Of a DNA stretch of 40,038 nt, positions 25,169 through 34,364 are shown one piece after another; within the stretch, counting starts at the first letter, position 1; each line of letters begins with the position of its first letter. Source of the DNA: Cyanobacteria bacterium UBA11153 (GTDB taxonomy: Bacteria > Cyanobacteriota > Cyanobacteriia > Cyanobacteriales > Coleofasciculaceae); the NCBI GenBank assembly GCA_003511885.1, contig DOIX01000267.1, forward strand, positions 1 to 40,038, written 5' to 3'. Made by a program: the position numbers and the translations under genes. Under the pieces are notes generated by a model that did no database searches, was not told the DNA's origin, and saw only the letters and a program-made list of their open reading frames with translations.

Positions 25169-26782
25169 ATGTCTAGCACCAAAATTTTAATTGTTGAAGA
25201 CGAAAGAATCGTGGCTCTAAGCATACAAAATAAACTGGAAAGACTAGGGTATACGGTAACGGCAAATGTGGCATCAGGAGAAGCAGCTATCGAATCCATA
25301 GCACCAAACTGCCCCCATTTAGTCTTGATGGATATTAAGCTGAAAGGAAAAGTAGATGGGATTGAAGCTGCTAGCCAAATTCGCCATAATTTTCAACTAC
25401 CAATTGTCTATCTGACAGCTTACAATGATGACGATACGATCGAACGTGCCAAACTAACTGAGCCTTATGGTTACCTTCTCAAACCCTTTGAATCGAGAGA
25501 TTTAGCTACCACAATTGAAATTGCTCTCTACAAACATCAAATGGAGCAACAGTTGCGGGATAGAGAACAATGGCTAGCCACAACTCTTAATAGTATTGGG
25601 GATGCCGTAATTGCTACTAATCCTCAAGGATCGATTGTATTTATGAATCCAGTTGCGGAAACTATTACTGGTTGGAAAGAAGAAGAAGTTCTCAATCGCA
25701 ATCTGAGCGATGTTTTCCGAACTATTCACGAAACAACGCGAGAGGTAGTTGAAAATCCGGTATCCCTAGCTCTTCACCAATGTACCAGAGTAGGGATGGC
25801 AAATTCTACCCTGTTAATTACCAGAGATGGGAGAGAAATTCCGATCGATTGTAGTGCGGCACCGATCAAAAATGAGACGGGTAATATTCTGGGCGCTGTT
25901 TTGGTTTTCCATGACGTAACTGAGGAACGAAAAATTAAATCTATCTTGGAACAGACTAATGAAGAACTAGAACTAAGAGTTGCTGAAAGTACGGCTCAAT
26001 TAAGAGCTGCAAATGCACAACTAAAAGCCGAAATTGCTCAACGCCAGCGTCTGGAAAATGAATTGCAATTGGCTCTAGCTAAAGAACGAGAACTTAATGA
26101 ATTAAAATCCCGAATTGTCGCGACAGTTTCTCACGAGTACCGTACTCCACTCACGACTATTTTATCCTCTACAGAATTGCTAGAAAATTATGCTGATAAA
26201 TGGTCACCTGAGAAAAAACAGCGACATTTTCAAAGGATCCAAGAATCTGTCCATCATTTAACTAAGCTGGTAAACGATATGATCTTCATCGATCAAGCCC
26301 AAACTAGAAAGTTAGAATTTCATCCAGCACCTCTGGATGTGGTAAGATTAATTAGTGAAATAGTAGAGGCATTTCGCTGCGAATTAACTGATGAATATTC
26401 AATCCTATTTCAATCTCCAGTAATTTGTCAAAAACCGATTCTAGATCGAGATCTTTTAGAGATAATTATCTCAAATTTACTTTCTAACGCGATCAAGTAT
26501 TCACCTAACGGTGGCCCAATCTTATTAGAATTAATATATCAAGAGAGCGAAATCGCTATCCGCGTATCCGACAAGGGCATTGGTATTCCCACTAAGGATA
26601 AACCTCACTTATTCAAGAGTCTATTCCGAGGGAGTAATATTGATTTGACACCGGGGGTGGGATTGGGATTAGTTATCGTTAAAGAAGCTGTTGATTTGCA
26701 CGGTGGCAAGATTTCTGTAGAGAGTGAAGTCGGTGTGGGGACAACTTTTACTGTAATTTTGCCTTTTGCACCGGGAGTATAG
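25169..26782 (+). CDS. Response regulator-PAS-histidine kinase hybrid
   Basis: 537 residues. The REC domain (1-125) has phospho-acceptor Asp55 in VLMDIKL and the conserved Lys in LLKPFE. A PAS/PAC domain (about 140-255) contains TTLNSIGDAVIATNPQGSIVFMNPVAETITGW. A coiled coil (260-315) leads to HisKA with SHEYRTPLTTILSSTELL (His322), then a HATPase with ISNLLSNAIKYSPNGG, DKGIGIP and GVGLGLVIVKEAVDLHGG. It receives phosphate on REC and signals onward from its kinase core. It probably forms a pathway with the upstream kinase and the downstream REC-cyclase. Confidence 0.95.
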   Translation: MSSTKILIVEDERIVALSIQNKLERLGYTVTANVASGEAAIESIAPNCPHLVLMDIKLKGKVDGIEAASQIRHNFQLPIVYLTAYNDDDTIERAKLTEPYGYLLKPFESRDLATTIEIALYKHQMEQQLRDREQWLATTLNSIGDAVIATNPQGSIVFMNPVAETITGWKEEEVLNRNLSDVFRTIHETTREVVENPVSLALHQCTRVGMANSTLLITRDGREIPIDCSAAPIKNETGNILGAVLVFHDVTEERKIKSILEQTNEELELRVAESTAQLRAANAQLKAEIAQRQRLENELQLALAKERELNELKSRIVATVSHEYRTPLTTILSSTELLENYADKWSPEKKQRHFQRIQESVHHLTKLVNDMIFIDQAQTRKLEFHPAPLDVVRLISEIVEAFRCELTDEYSILFQSPVICQKPILDRDLLEIIISNLLSNAIKYSPNGGPILLELIYQESEIAIRVSDKGIGIPTKDKPHLFKSLFRGSNIDLTPGVGLGLVIVKEAVDLHGGKISVESEVGVGTTFTVILPFAPGV

Positions 26783-27111
26783 CAGTTGACAGTTGACAGT
26801 CCTATCCTATGGAAATCAAAGCGTTTATGAAGCAAGGCTTATAGGCTCTATTAGAGAACCTCACTTGTCATAACTGCCATTTTCGAGTTAAACTATATTA
26901 AGAAATGTTGAAGTTTGGGGTTAAACGCGAGGATAATCTTTATTTCTGTCGTCAAAAAAAATTAACGACAGGTAAACAGATGTAATTCAGGGGCTATCTG
27001 GATCAATAATAGATTTGGGCAAAGCAGGGCAAATTCAGGCTTCTGCTGAGTTTTGTCATTTTTGCATCTTAACCATACAAGCACTTTAGTGATAGATTTA
27101 CGTTCGATTAT
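26783..27111. other. Intergenic region with a hairpin
   Basis: Starts with two CAGTTGA repeat units after the kinase stop codon. An inverted repeat CTGTCGT / ACGACAG (26946-26952, 26965-26971) encloses a run of eight A. It probably contains the promoter of the cyclase gene; no clear -35/-10 pair was found and no gene is seen. Confidence 0.6.
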
Positions 27112-28287
27112 ATGTCAAACTCTCAGCCTCGTATTTTGATAGTTGATGATGAACCAAATAATTCATTTTTCCTCGAAGAATTATTACTCAGTGAGGATTA
27201 TATTCCCATCTGTGCCTCATCAGGTGCAGAGGCTTTAACAATGGCGGCAGACTCAATCCCTGACTTGATTTTGTTGGATGTGATGATGCCTGATATGGAC
27301 GGCTTTGAAGTTTGTCAGCGCTTGAGAGAAGATGCCAAACTCCAAACTATTCCCGTTATTTTTTTAACGGCATTAGATGATGATGAGTCCCGGTTAAGAG
27401 GACTGGAAATGATGGGAGATGACTACCTGACAAAACCGATTAATAGCCAACTTTTATTGACGAAAATTGCTAGTATTTTGCGGTTGACAAATTTGCGATC
27501 GCAAAAAGCTAAACAGCAAGTTGTTGCCGCCTGGGAAGTGAATGATTATATTTCGGAAAAGTTTCGCTTATTTGTTCCAGATCAATATCTGGAAAGGATT
27601 GCACCCAAAGGTGTAGAATCAATTCAACTGGGAAATGCGAGGGAAGAAGAAATAACTGTTTTATTCTGCGATATTCGAGGCTTTACTACCATTACGGAAT
27701 CTCAATCAGTCCAAGAAACTTTTAAATGGTTAAATGGATTTTTTAGCCTTATGAGTCAAGCAATTGCAGATAATCATGGCTTTATTGATAAATTTATGGG
27801 CGATGCTGTATTGGCTATTTTCGATCGTACCCAAAACCATGCCGCTGATGCAATCGATGCCGCCTTGACAATGGAAGAGCGCTTAATCGAGTTTAATTGC
27901 GATCGCACTCGGTATAATTTAGAATTACCGATTAAAATTGGCATTGGTATTCATACTGGTATGGGATTAATCGGTACAGTAGGTTCAGATCAAAGAATGG
28001 ATTCCACCGTTATCGGTGATGTGGTAAATACCGCTGCGCGACTGGAAGAATTAACTAAGAGTTACAAGTGTTCTATCCTTGCTAGTAACACCACAATTAA
28101 CCATATTAAAGCTAGCTATTGCCAGACTGAAAACCGAAAACAATTTTTATTTCTCTTGCCCCACCACACCTTGAAAATTCGATGGCTGGATAGACTAATT
28201 CCCCGTGGTAAACAACAACCACTTGACATTTACGAAATTCTCAGAATATCAACTAAAATGGTAGATATATCTCCTTTACCATCTTAG
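27112..28287 (+). CDS. Response regulator-linked class III adenylate cyclase
   Basis: 391 residues. The REC domain (1-125) has Asp56 in LILLDVMMPDMDGFEVC. After a linker comes a class III cyclase domain (about 180-310): the metal-binding Asp187 in FCDIRGFT and Asp231 in FIDKFMGDAVLAIF, with Lys227 as an ATP-selecting residue, and VIGDVVNTAARLEELTK with the transition-state Asn and Arg. Such residues favour ATP over GTP, so the product is probably cAMP. Phosphorylation of REC by one of the two upstream kinases is the likely control. Confidence 0.94.
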   Translation: MSNSQPRILIVDDEPNNSFFLEELLLSEDYIPICASSGAEALTMAADSIPDLILLDVMMPDMDGFEVCQRLREDAKLQTIPVIFLTALDDDESRLRGLEMMGDDYLTKPINSQLLLTKIASILRLTNLRSQKAKQQVVAAWEVNDYISEKFRLFVPDQYLERIAPKGVESIQLGNAREEEITVLFCDIRGFTTITESQSVQETFKWLNGFFSLMSQAIADNHGFIDKFMGDAVLAIFDRTQNHAADAIDAALTMEERLIEFNCDRTRYNLELPIKIGIGIHTGMGLIGTVGSDQRMDSTVIGDVVNTAARLEELTKSYKCSILASNTTINHIKASYCQTENRKQFLFLLPHHTLKIRWLDRLIPRGKQQPLDIYEILRISTKMVDISPLPS

Positions 28288-28361
28288 TCGATTGGACTGA
28301 TTGCCCAAAGGTACAATTTTGAGAAACAATTAGAATCGGGAGTTACGCCGATAATCTGTAG

Positions 28362-28388
28362 GGTGCGCTAGCGAAAGCGTAACGCACC
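28362..28388. repeat. Dispersed palindrome GGTGCG...CGCACC
   Basis: A 27-base imperfect palindrome whose arms end in GGTGCG and CGCACC. A second copy of the family lies inside the tRNA array at 34595-34621. It is located in the leader of the DUF2470 gene. Confidence 0.75.
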
Positions 28389-28451
28389 AGCTACACTACT
28401 AACAATGTGGCTGCGTAAGTCCTCAGAATATCACTTTTACCCTTGCTAAGT

Positions 28452-28742
28452 ATGTCTGAATCATTTTCTCCAGAAATTAGCCATCGCATTTGCAAACACA
28501 TGAATGAGGATCATCATGATGCTATCGTCCTCTATGCCAAAACTTTTGGCAATACTCCTAATACAGAAACAGCCCAACTCCTCTCTATTGATGCGGAAGG
28601 AATGAATCTCATGACTCAAGTTAATGGCGAATCTACACCTTTACGGATTAATTTCGAGCGCGCTCTTAAGGATGCTGAGGATGCTCACCATACTTTAATT
28701 GATATGGTGAAGCAGGCAAGAGGAATGTTGAAATCATCGTAA
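28452..28742 (+). CDS. DUF2470 domain protein
   Basis: 96 residues from the ATG at 28452 (a TTG nine bases upstream is less likely). It matches the DUF2470 pattern found at the C-terminus of HugZ-like haem-degrading proteins and as a stand-alone domain in cyanobacteria: SHRICKHMNEDHHDAIVLYAKTFG, then DAEGMNLMTQVNGESTPLRINFERALKDAEDAHHTLIDMVKQAR. The 'HMNEDH' box is diagnostic. As a lone domain, its function is not known; a role linked to haem or photosystem proteins is only suggested by relatives. Confidence 0.88.
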   Translation: MSESFSPEISHRICKHMNEDHHDAIVLYAKTFGNTPNTETAQLLSIDAEGMNLMTQVNGESTPLRINFERALKDAEDAHHTLIDMVKQARGMLKSS

Positions 28743-28935
28743 TTATAGCAGTTAACAATTGAAAATTGACAGTTATTTCATGATAATCAAACCGTTGAGA
28801 ATGCGAAGGGACAAGGCTCTATTCATGATATTATTTCTGTCAATTACGATCCGGGGGTTCCTATAGTTATTGATTATTGGTTGTTTGTTATTAATTGTTG
28901 GTTATTGATAATTAACGTCAGTTGCTAGTTCCAAT

Positions 28936-29487
28936 ATGTCCAAGAAATTAGATAGAATTATTGTCATTGATATTGAAGCCACTTGCTGGCAAGCGAAACC
29001 ACCATCAGGAGAAGAAAGCGAAATTATCGAAATTGGTATTTGTGTTCTCGATCCTTGGAGTAAAAAAAATATTGAAAAAGATAGTATTTTAATCAAGCCC
29101 ATTAAATCTAATATTAGTGATTTTTGCACTAAATTGACTACTTTAACTCAAGCGGAAGTAGACAAAGGCATCTCTTTTTATGAAGCTTGTAAAATCTTGA
29201 AAGATCAATATTTAACCGATCGGAGAGTTTGGGCTAGTTATGGAGAGTACGATAAAAATCAATTTCAAAAACAATGTCAGTCATTCGGAGTAAAATACCC
29301 GTTTACTTCTCAGCATATTAATGTCAAGACTTTATTTGCCCTAGTTCATAGTTTACCTCGTGAAGTCGGGATGGCACAAGCTTTAGAATTATTAAATATA
29401 CCTCTGGAAGGAACCCATCATAGAGGAGGAGATGATGCTTGGAATATTGGTAAAATATTGTCTAAATTACTTTGGAATAGTTACTAG
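28936..29487 (+). CDS. DEDDh-type 3'-5' exonuclease
   Basis: 183 residues. The four acidic residues and the His of the DEDDh family are present: Asp12 and Glu14 in VIDIEATCW, Asp106 in ASYGEYDKNQ, His161 or His162 and Asp166/Asp167 in GTHHRGGDDAWNI. The 'IEATCW' and 'HRGGDDAxNI' wording matches the ERI-1/3'hExo/KapD group, which trims RNA 3' ends, rather than DNA polymerase epsilon-type nucleases. It stands alone on the plus strand. RNA as substrate is an inference. Confidence 0.92.
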   Translation: MSKKLDRIIVIDIEATCWQAKPPSGEESEIIEIGICVLDPWSKKNIEKDSILIKPIKSNISDFCTKLTTLTQAEVDKGISFYEACKILKDQYLTDRRVWASYGEYDKNQFQKQCQSFGVKYPFTSQHINVKTLFALVHSLPREVGMAQALELLNIPLEGTHHRGGDDAWNIGKILSKLLWNSY

Positions 29488-29636
29488 TTGAGGATTAAAC
29501 ATTTTAGAGTATCCTGGAGCGCTCTGATGTAGAATCCCCTACTTAACCTACCCTAGAGCTATAATAGTATTGCAATAGTTTGAAATTCTCATCTACCTTT
29601 AGCCAATTTACTCAGAAGCAGCATTAGGTTGTAAGT

Positions 29637-30452
29637 ATGAACAAACTTAAAAGTAGGATCGCTGTTATTTCACTACTAATGTTGGTGGGATGTAGCAATA
29701 ATAACACTAGTACCCAAGAGAAAGGATCCACTAATACACCTGAAAATCAATTACCTTCCCTCACTCAAAACACACCCTCTCCACTAGTAAAATTAGATTT
29801 ATCCCCCAGTAAGGCTTCGACAATTCCACCTGACAGTAATACTGAAACCCCAGAAACCAAAACATCACCTACTTCCCCTGAAACTACTAAAGATAATACA
29901 GCTACCTCCAGTAATAACCAAATTATTTCCAGTAACGGTATTGGCAATGCGAAAGTAGGAATGAGTCTAGGGCAACTGAAACAAATACTGAAAGGGAAAG
30001 CCGAATTTAAAGTACAATCTCCATTTATAGTAGATTTTGATGCGATCGCAATTCTCCAAAATGGCAAACCCCAATACTATATTCTCTATCCCGCAGGCTC
30101 CCCCATGCGCGATGCCAACATTATCGAAGCCCTAGTCACCGACAATCCCGATTATCAAACCGCCGAAGGCATTGCACCAGGTACACCCCTGAAAAAAGCC
30201 GCAGCAGTTTACGGTAATCCCGACTTATCCTACAGCCTAGCCAACGAATCGCGAGAATACGTCAAATTTGCCAAACAACCCTCTAAACATATCGCATTTC
30301 GATTAGGCTCCGCTAATGATGGTAATTTAGCAGGAATCTATCCCTCACCCAAACAAGAATTTAATCAAACTAAGGAGTTTAAAGATACAGCAACGATTCG
30401 GTTGATTGAAGTTTATTGTAGTGAAAGTTGTCCCACACAACCATTACCATAA
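29637..30452 (+). CDS. Lipoprotein of unknown function
   Basis: 271 residues. The signal is MNKLKSRIAVISLLMLVGC, with the lipobox LVGC at Cys19. Residues 20-95 are low-complexity Ser/Thr/Pro/Asn, a typical spacer from the membrane. The folded part (about 97-270) starts NGIGNAKVGMSLGQLKQIL, a motif seen in small cyanobacterial periplasmic or surface proteins, and ends with two close Cys (VYCSESCP) that may form a disulfide. I cannot assign a role. Confidence 0.85.
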   Translation: MNKLKSRIAVISLLMLVGCSNNNTSTQEKGSTNTPENQLPSLTQNTPSPLVKLDLSPSKASTIPPDSNTETPETKTSPTSPETTKDNTATSSNNQIISSNGIGNAKVGMSLGQLKQILKGKAEFKVQSPFIVDFDAIAILQNGKPQYYILYPAGSPMRDANIIEALVTDNPDYQTAEGIAPGTPLKKAAAVYGNPDLSYSLANESREYVKFAKQPSKHIAFRLGSANDGNLAGIYPSPKQEFNQTKEFKDTATIRLIEVYCSESCPTQPLP

Positions 30453-30504
30453 CGGCGGCTATATAATTAATTCCTAATTTTATTTGATGCCGATAATTAA
30501 CCCG

Positions 30505-32565
30505 TCAGCCCACAAAGGTAAAGTAATTACTCTCAATACTTAGATTGGCAACCCCTTGGACAATACCAATCAGTTCATTTTTGTCTAAAGTTTGATAAAA
30601 TATCCCAGTGCCTGATGGTAAACTGGAAGGAGATTCACTGAGAATATAATTACTCTTTGTGCCATGTAACTGAATTGAATCTTTTCCTACCTGGAAATCA
30701 GTAATCAAAGCATAGTCACTCAAACCTAAGTCAGTATCATTCCCATCATTGTAGTAAAATTGGTTGACATCTCCGAGAATAAATTGATCTTTATCTCCTC
30801 CACCAGTTAGGATATCAATTTCACCGAATCCAGCGTTGGGAAAATTGGCATCTACACCAGTGAGGATATCTTTGTCTTTGCCACCATCGAGATTATCGTT
30901 ACCTTTCCCGCCAATTAGGGTATCGTTACCTTTCCCGCCAATTATATTATCGTCACCGTCACCGCCATCCAAAGAATCCCCATTTTTACCTCCATCTAAA
31001 ATATCATTTCCTTTACCACCAATGAGGGAATCATTTCCTTTACCACCGTAGAGAGAATCATTTCCCCTACCACCATCAAGATTATCATTACCTTTACCAC
31101 CATCAAGATAATCGTCACCTTCGTTACCAATCAGCGTATCTTTCCCTTTACGACCAATCAGGGTATCATGATTATTTCCACCTGTGAGGGTATCATTCTT
31201 TTTACTGCCTTTGCGGTTAATAGGTTCTTCTAAATTGTTTGCTGTGGCTTGTTGTTGTAAATCGGCATAACCCTGAATAAATTCAGGTGCGCCACCAGTA
31301 AGCGCAATATCGAGAATAGCATCTTCCAGAAGATTAGGATCGGTAATTCCGGCATTTTGAGCAATTTGTTGGGCGGCGGCTCGTTGTTCGGGGGATAAAG
31401 TTGCCGCCGTGATAATATTACTGGGGAAAGTAATATCGGTAAAGGAATTAGTATCTTGTCCTAAAGCATAGTCAAATAGAGAAGTAGCTTGAGTGATGCG
31501 CCAACTCTTGCCATAATCGCCGTAAAGTTGCCCATCAGAAATAGAACCACCAATTACTATACCGTTACGGAGAGCAAAATCATCATCTACACTACCATTA
31601 TCGTTACCTAAAAGTCCGACAACTTTACCCTGGCGGTTATCGGCAAGACATAAATCAAGGTTAATGTGGCTACCATTGAATGTAACCTCAATTCGATCGC
31701 CATTAGCCGAAAAAACGATGTAAGTCTTGCCCTGACGAGCAATCAGGTTTTGCCCAACTGGGTAAATTGTATCATTTGCGATCGCAGTATCATTGCCGTT
31801 AATCTTGACAGAATTGACACTATCCAAATAAAACCCAATCCGTTGTCCATGGAGTTTGATAGCAATGGCAGTATTAACCGAAAAACTAGTACTATTCCCC
31901 CAGGGTTGTTGTCGGGTTTGAATTTCTAAGTCATCTGTAGTCGATTTAACAAGAGTAAATTCTCCTACTCCCTGAAAATCGTAGCGAATCCCGTCGAATG
32001 TTTTCAAGTGGGGATCCCCAATCGAGCTACCTGGAGAATCGCAATCTTGAACGCTTCCCGTAATAATTTCATTAGTCGTTTTGCTCAGTTTAACATTATC
32101 TAGCAGCAACCCAAAATTATCTCCTCCAGGATGATCGAAAACAAGGTTACCGCTAGTTACCGAAGTAACAACAAAGCTCCGATTAATCTGAGTAAATGGC
32201 TGAGTACTATTCAAATTAAAAGTTTCAGTGAATAGACTACCTAACGATACGGTAACTGAGTTAATATCTCCTCTTTGAGAACCTGCTAAAGAGAATTGTA
32301 ATGTAACTTTGTCCCCTGGGTTAAAGTTAAAAGTTGTTTTCGATTCTAATTTACCTCCACTAATGCTTGAACCATCTAAATCCACGTAGAGGACATTACC
32401 TGGAAAGAAGTTATCAAAGCCCCCTTGTCCAGCTAAATCTACACTGCCTCTGGTAACATTCCAGTTAGTCAGATTGACATAGTTTACAGTTCCTACTCCA
32501 TTGTTTTCTGTGTTAAAGTTATCGCTCAGTAACAGACTTGAATTATTATCGAGAATAAATGGCAT
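30505..32565 (-). CDS. Secreted protein with vWD-like domain and RTX calcium repeats
   Basis: 686 residues, no N-terminal signal, as expected for type I secretion. The first 165 residues form a beta-rich PEP/choice-of-anchor-like domain. Next is a von Willebrand factor D-like domain (about 180-360) starting [29 protein letters not shown] and containing [21 protein letters not shown]. After a linker there are about ten RTX nonapeptides (GGxGNDxLx) at about 450-590, then a C-terminal region [12 protein letters not shown]... usual for RTX export. It probably acts at or beyond the cell surface in adhesion or matrix building. No type I transporter gene is in the window. Confidence 0.93.
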   Translation of the reverse strand: MPFILDNNSSLLLSDNFNTENNGVGTVNYVNLTNWNVTRGSVDLAGQGGFDNFFPGNVLYVDLDGSSISGGKLESKTTFNFNPGDKVTLQFSLAGSQRGDINSVTVSLGSLFTETFNLNSTQPFTQINRSFVVTSVTSGNLVFDHPGGDNFGLLLDNVKLSKTTNEIITGSVQDCDSPGSSIGDPHLKTFDGIRYDFQGVGEFTLVKSTTDDLEIQTRQQPWGNSTSFSVNTAIAIKLHGQRIGFYLDSVNSVKINGNDTAIANDTIYPVGQNLIARQGKTYIVFSANGDRIEVTFNGSHINLDLCLADNRQGKVVGLLGNDNGSVDDDFALRNGIVIGGSISDGQLYGDYGKSWRITQATSLFDYALGQDTNSFTDITFPSNIITAATLSPEQRAAAQQIAQNAGITDPNLLEDAILDIALTGGAPEFIQGYADLQQQATANNLEEPINRKGSKKNDTLTGGNNHDTLIGRKGKDTLIGNEGDDYLDGGKGNDNLDGGRGNDSLYGGKGNDSLIGGKGNDILDGGKNGDSLDGGDGDDNIIGGKGNDTLIGGKGNDNLDGGKDKDILTGVDANFPNAGFGEIDILTGGGDKDQFILGDVNQFYYNDGNDTDLGLSDYALITDFQVGKDSIQLHGTKSNYILSESPSSLPSGTGIFYQTLDKNELIGIVQGVANLSIESNYFTFVG

Positions 32566-33207
32566 AGCTTCAACCTCTCTTCTTGAATATTCCCAAAAGT
32601 TAAAAGTTACTAGTCAAAAGTTAAAAGTCACAAGTCAACGGTTAAATATAAAAAGTCAAAAGTCAAATTTTTACTGTGAATTGATTGTCGTCTTTTCCGA
32701 TGTCTTAGCCGTTATGCTAACTGCTATAAGCAGGCAGGCAAAATTAACGATCAAGTCCAAGTCGGCTTATGGCTTATGAGGCAATTGGTATAGAGCATAG
32801 CCATATATCATTTATTCTGCTTAGGTACCGATCGTTTCAACCTTATGGATAAGCCAATCGATAATTGATTCACATTGTCTCCTAGTGCGATCGCTCCTGT
32901 ATATCAGTTTTCTGCCAACTTGATTGCTTAAATATGCCAAGACGATTGCCGAAAACTGCAAAGCAAATTTCAGATTTTGTAAAATATTTTAATAAAAATA
33001 TAAACTTATTAAAATTAAGCAATAGTTTAAAATAGGGTTGTCACACTCCCCCCTCATCGCAAAAATTAACAAAAATCTCAATCGTTTACTTTATAACTTG
33101 TTAACTTAACCATAATCTTCCTCTGTGCCGCTACAACCGCCAGAGATTTTAACCACTGGCGGTTATTAAGAGTAGTGGAAGATATAAATTCTCACTCTTC
33201 AATCTGA
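32566..33207. other. Intergenic region with AAAAGTC-type repeats, no gene seen
   Basis: About 640 bases. Heptamer-like units (AAAAGTTA, AAAAGTCA) fill 32593-32668, just upstream of the RTX gene start. The rest is AT-rich with HIP1-like GCGATCGC near 32888 and no reading frame with coding character. The RTX promoter should lie here. Confidence 0.6.
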
Positions 33208-33500
33208 TTACTCAATCTCATCAGGATTAATACCTTGAGAGAGCAAGTAAGCAGCTAATTTCTCAGCCCGCAGACGCTTTCATTATTTACCGTAGCGCAA
33301 ATACCCAAATTAGTACCAATCAACATTTCTGGTTTGATATATTCCGTTAATTCTAAAGATTCGCGCAATGCACCCGCAATCAAAGGTTGACCAGTATGTT
33401 CCACAGGTTCCTCTTCTAATTTAAAGTTTTCTGGTAGTTTGTCCCAGGTAATGGTGGGTTTTGGTGTTAATTGAATTAATTTTTCTTCGGCAACAACCAT
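33208..33500 (-). pseudogene. Uma2-family nuclease remnant with internal deletion
   Basis: The N-terminal part (33500 down to about 33280) reads as the start of a Uma2 (PD-(D/E)XK) protein: ITWDKLPENFKL...GQPLIAGALRESLELTEYIKPEMLIGTNLGICATVNN. The frame then hits a stop at 33255. In another frame just after the junction (about 33275-33208) the text is KRLRAEKLAAYLLSQGINPDEIE-stop, the typical C-terminal end of the same family. Everything in between, including the catalytic core, is missing. This is therefore an internally deleted, out-of-frame pseudogene; it may still yield an inactive 81-residue peptide. Confidence 0.82.
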
Positions 33501-33733
33501 AACTTTACCAAGGTAAATTTTATATTTTTATATTAATCTTAATTGCCATTTAATGTGTAACAACAAAGCTTTGTGACCCAAAAATTGCTCTAAGTTGCAA
33601 CCCCTGCAACGGGTGACGAGATGTCACACATACCCTGCGATCGCAATTCACCCACTCCCTACAATCTGTAACACGCTAAAACCACTTCCCCATCAGCATT
33701 TCAGCCAATTTCAAAAAAATTTTGCCCAAACCC

Positions 33734-33762
33734 TTGACATCTGTGTAGTATATTTGTAGCAT
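33734..33762 (+). promoter_or_regulatory. Consensus promoter of the tRNA array
   Basis: A perfect -35 TTGACA (33734-33739), a 17-base spacer, and -10 TAGCAT (33757-33762). It points into the array with a leader of about 270 bases before the first tRNA. It is the best sigma-70 promoter visible near the array. No other equally good one was noticed between the first tRNAs. Confidence 0.75.
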
Positions 33763-34040
33763 GTATTTAAGGCGGAAGGGAAAAAGCCAAACAGCTCAAC
33801 TCCAAGCCATTATACCGAACCTTGAAAACTAAATATGTAATACACCTTTTCATCAAACTGGGGGCGCAACTCAACAGCAAGTTCCGGATTATCCCAAATT
33901 CCACGAACTTTCAGTAGCTAGCTGCAACCCATCCTCACCCAGAGGATTTCCAGAAGATGAAGATAACAGTTACCCCTGCTGAAGGACATCCAAAGTCACA
34001 ATCAGTATCGGAAATAGATATCTGCATTTACTGGAATTAT
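33763..34040 (+). other. Long leader of the tRNA array
   Basis: About 280 transcribed but apparently non-coding bases between the promoter and the first tRNA. A boxA-like site lies at 33817-33830. A 63-codon frame from 33957 runs into tRNA-Asp and is not believed. No tRNA-like fold was found in it. Confidence 0.55.
33817..33830 (+). promoter_or_regulatory. boxA-like antitermination element
   Basis: The sequence GAACCTTGAAAACT matches the conserved boxA region of cyanobacterial 16S-23S spacers (GAACCTTGAAAACTG). It lies about 50 bases after the predicted start of the array transcript. In rRNA operons such sites recruit Nus factors so that untranslated RNA is not ended early by Rho. The same role for this long untranslated operon is inference. 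Confidence 0.6.
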
Positions 34041-34136
34041 GAGGCTGTAGCTCAGTTGGTCAGAGTGTCGCTCTGTCACAGCGAAGGTCGCGGGTACCCT
34101 TCGGGAACGCTTCGCGAACAAGCCCCGTCAGCCTCG
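34041..34136 (+). tRNA. tRNA-Asp (GTC) with insertion in T-loop
   Basis: Acceptor GAGGCTG/CAGCCTC, discriminator G, anticodon loop CTGTCAC (GTC). The T-stem GCGGG/CCCGT is intact, but its loop is 29 bases instead of 7 because a dispersed repeat (34096-34118) sits between T54 and C56. Whether it yields a working tRNA is doubtful without removal of the insert. First tRNA of the array. Confidence 0.85.
34096..34118 (+). repeat. Small dispersed repeat in the T-loop of tRNA-Asp
   Basis: 23 bases: ACCCTTCGGGAACG followed by CTTCGCGAA. It folds into two tiny hairpins (CCC-TTC-GGG and CGC-TTC-GCG). Other copies: 34426-34449, 34804-34827, 35335-35357. It resembles the very small mobile repeats (SDR type) known from Nostoc and relatives. 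Confidence 0.88.
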
Positions 34137-34182
34137 TTGGGCAGCTAGTCTTGGCTTTTGAGTTGCACTGTCCCCCTTAAAT

Positions 34183-34256
34183 GGCCCTATAGGCAAACGG
34201 TTCAAGCCGCCACTCTTTCAAAGTGGAAATTGCGGGTTCAAATCCCGTTAGGGCTA
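34183..34256 (+). tRNA. tRNA-Glu (TTC)
   Basis: Acceptor GGCCCTA/TAGGGCT (first pair G·T), anticodon stem CCACT/AGTGG with loop CTTTCAA (TTC), T-loop TTCAAAT, discriminator A. Ends one base before the next tRNA. Confidence 0.9.
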
Positions 34257-34257
34257 T

Positions 34258-34331
34258 GGTCGAGTAGCTAAGCGATCGAAAGCGTCGGTCTGCAAAACCG
34301 AAATTCGTGGGTTTAAATCCCACCTCGACCT
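34258..34331 (+). tRNA. tRNA-Cys (GCA)
   Basis: Acceptor GGTCGAG/CTCGACC, discriminator T as expected for Cys, anticodon loop CTGCAAA (GCA). The T-loop is TTTAAAT: the almost invariant C56 is T, which would weaken the D-loop/T-loop contact. Confidence 0.9.
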
Positions 34332-34364
34332 CTTAATTAATTAGACCTCTTGCATAAATTCTAG

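Noticed and set aside
30836..31051. Plus-strand frame rich in Pro and Ser opposite the RTX repeats
   Set aside because: It is the antisense shadow of the glycine/aspartate-rich RTX nonapeptides.
33957..34148. 63-codon frame at the start of the tRNA array
   Set aside because: It runs through tRNA-Asp and its insert, has no recognisable protein features, and is best explained as chance.
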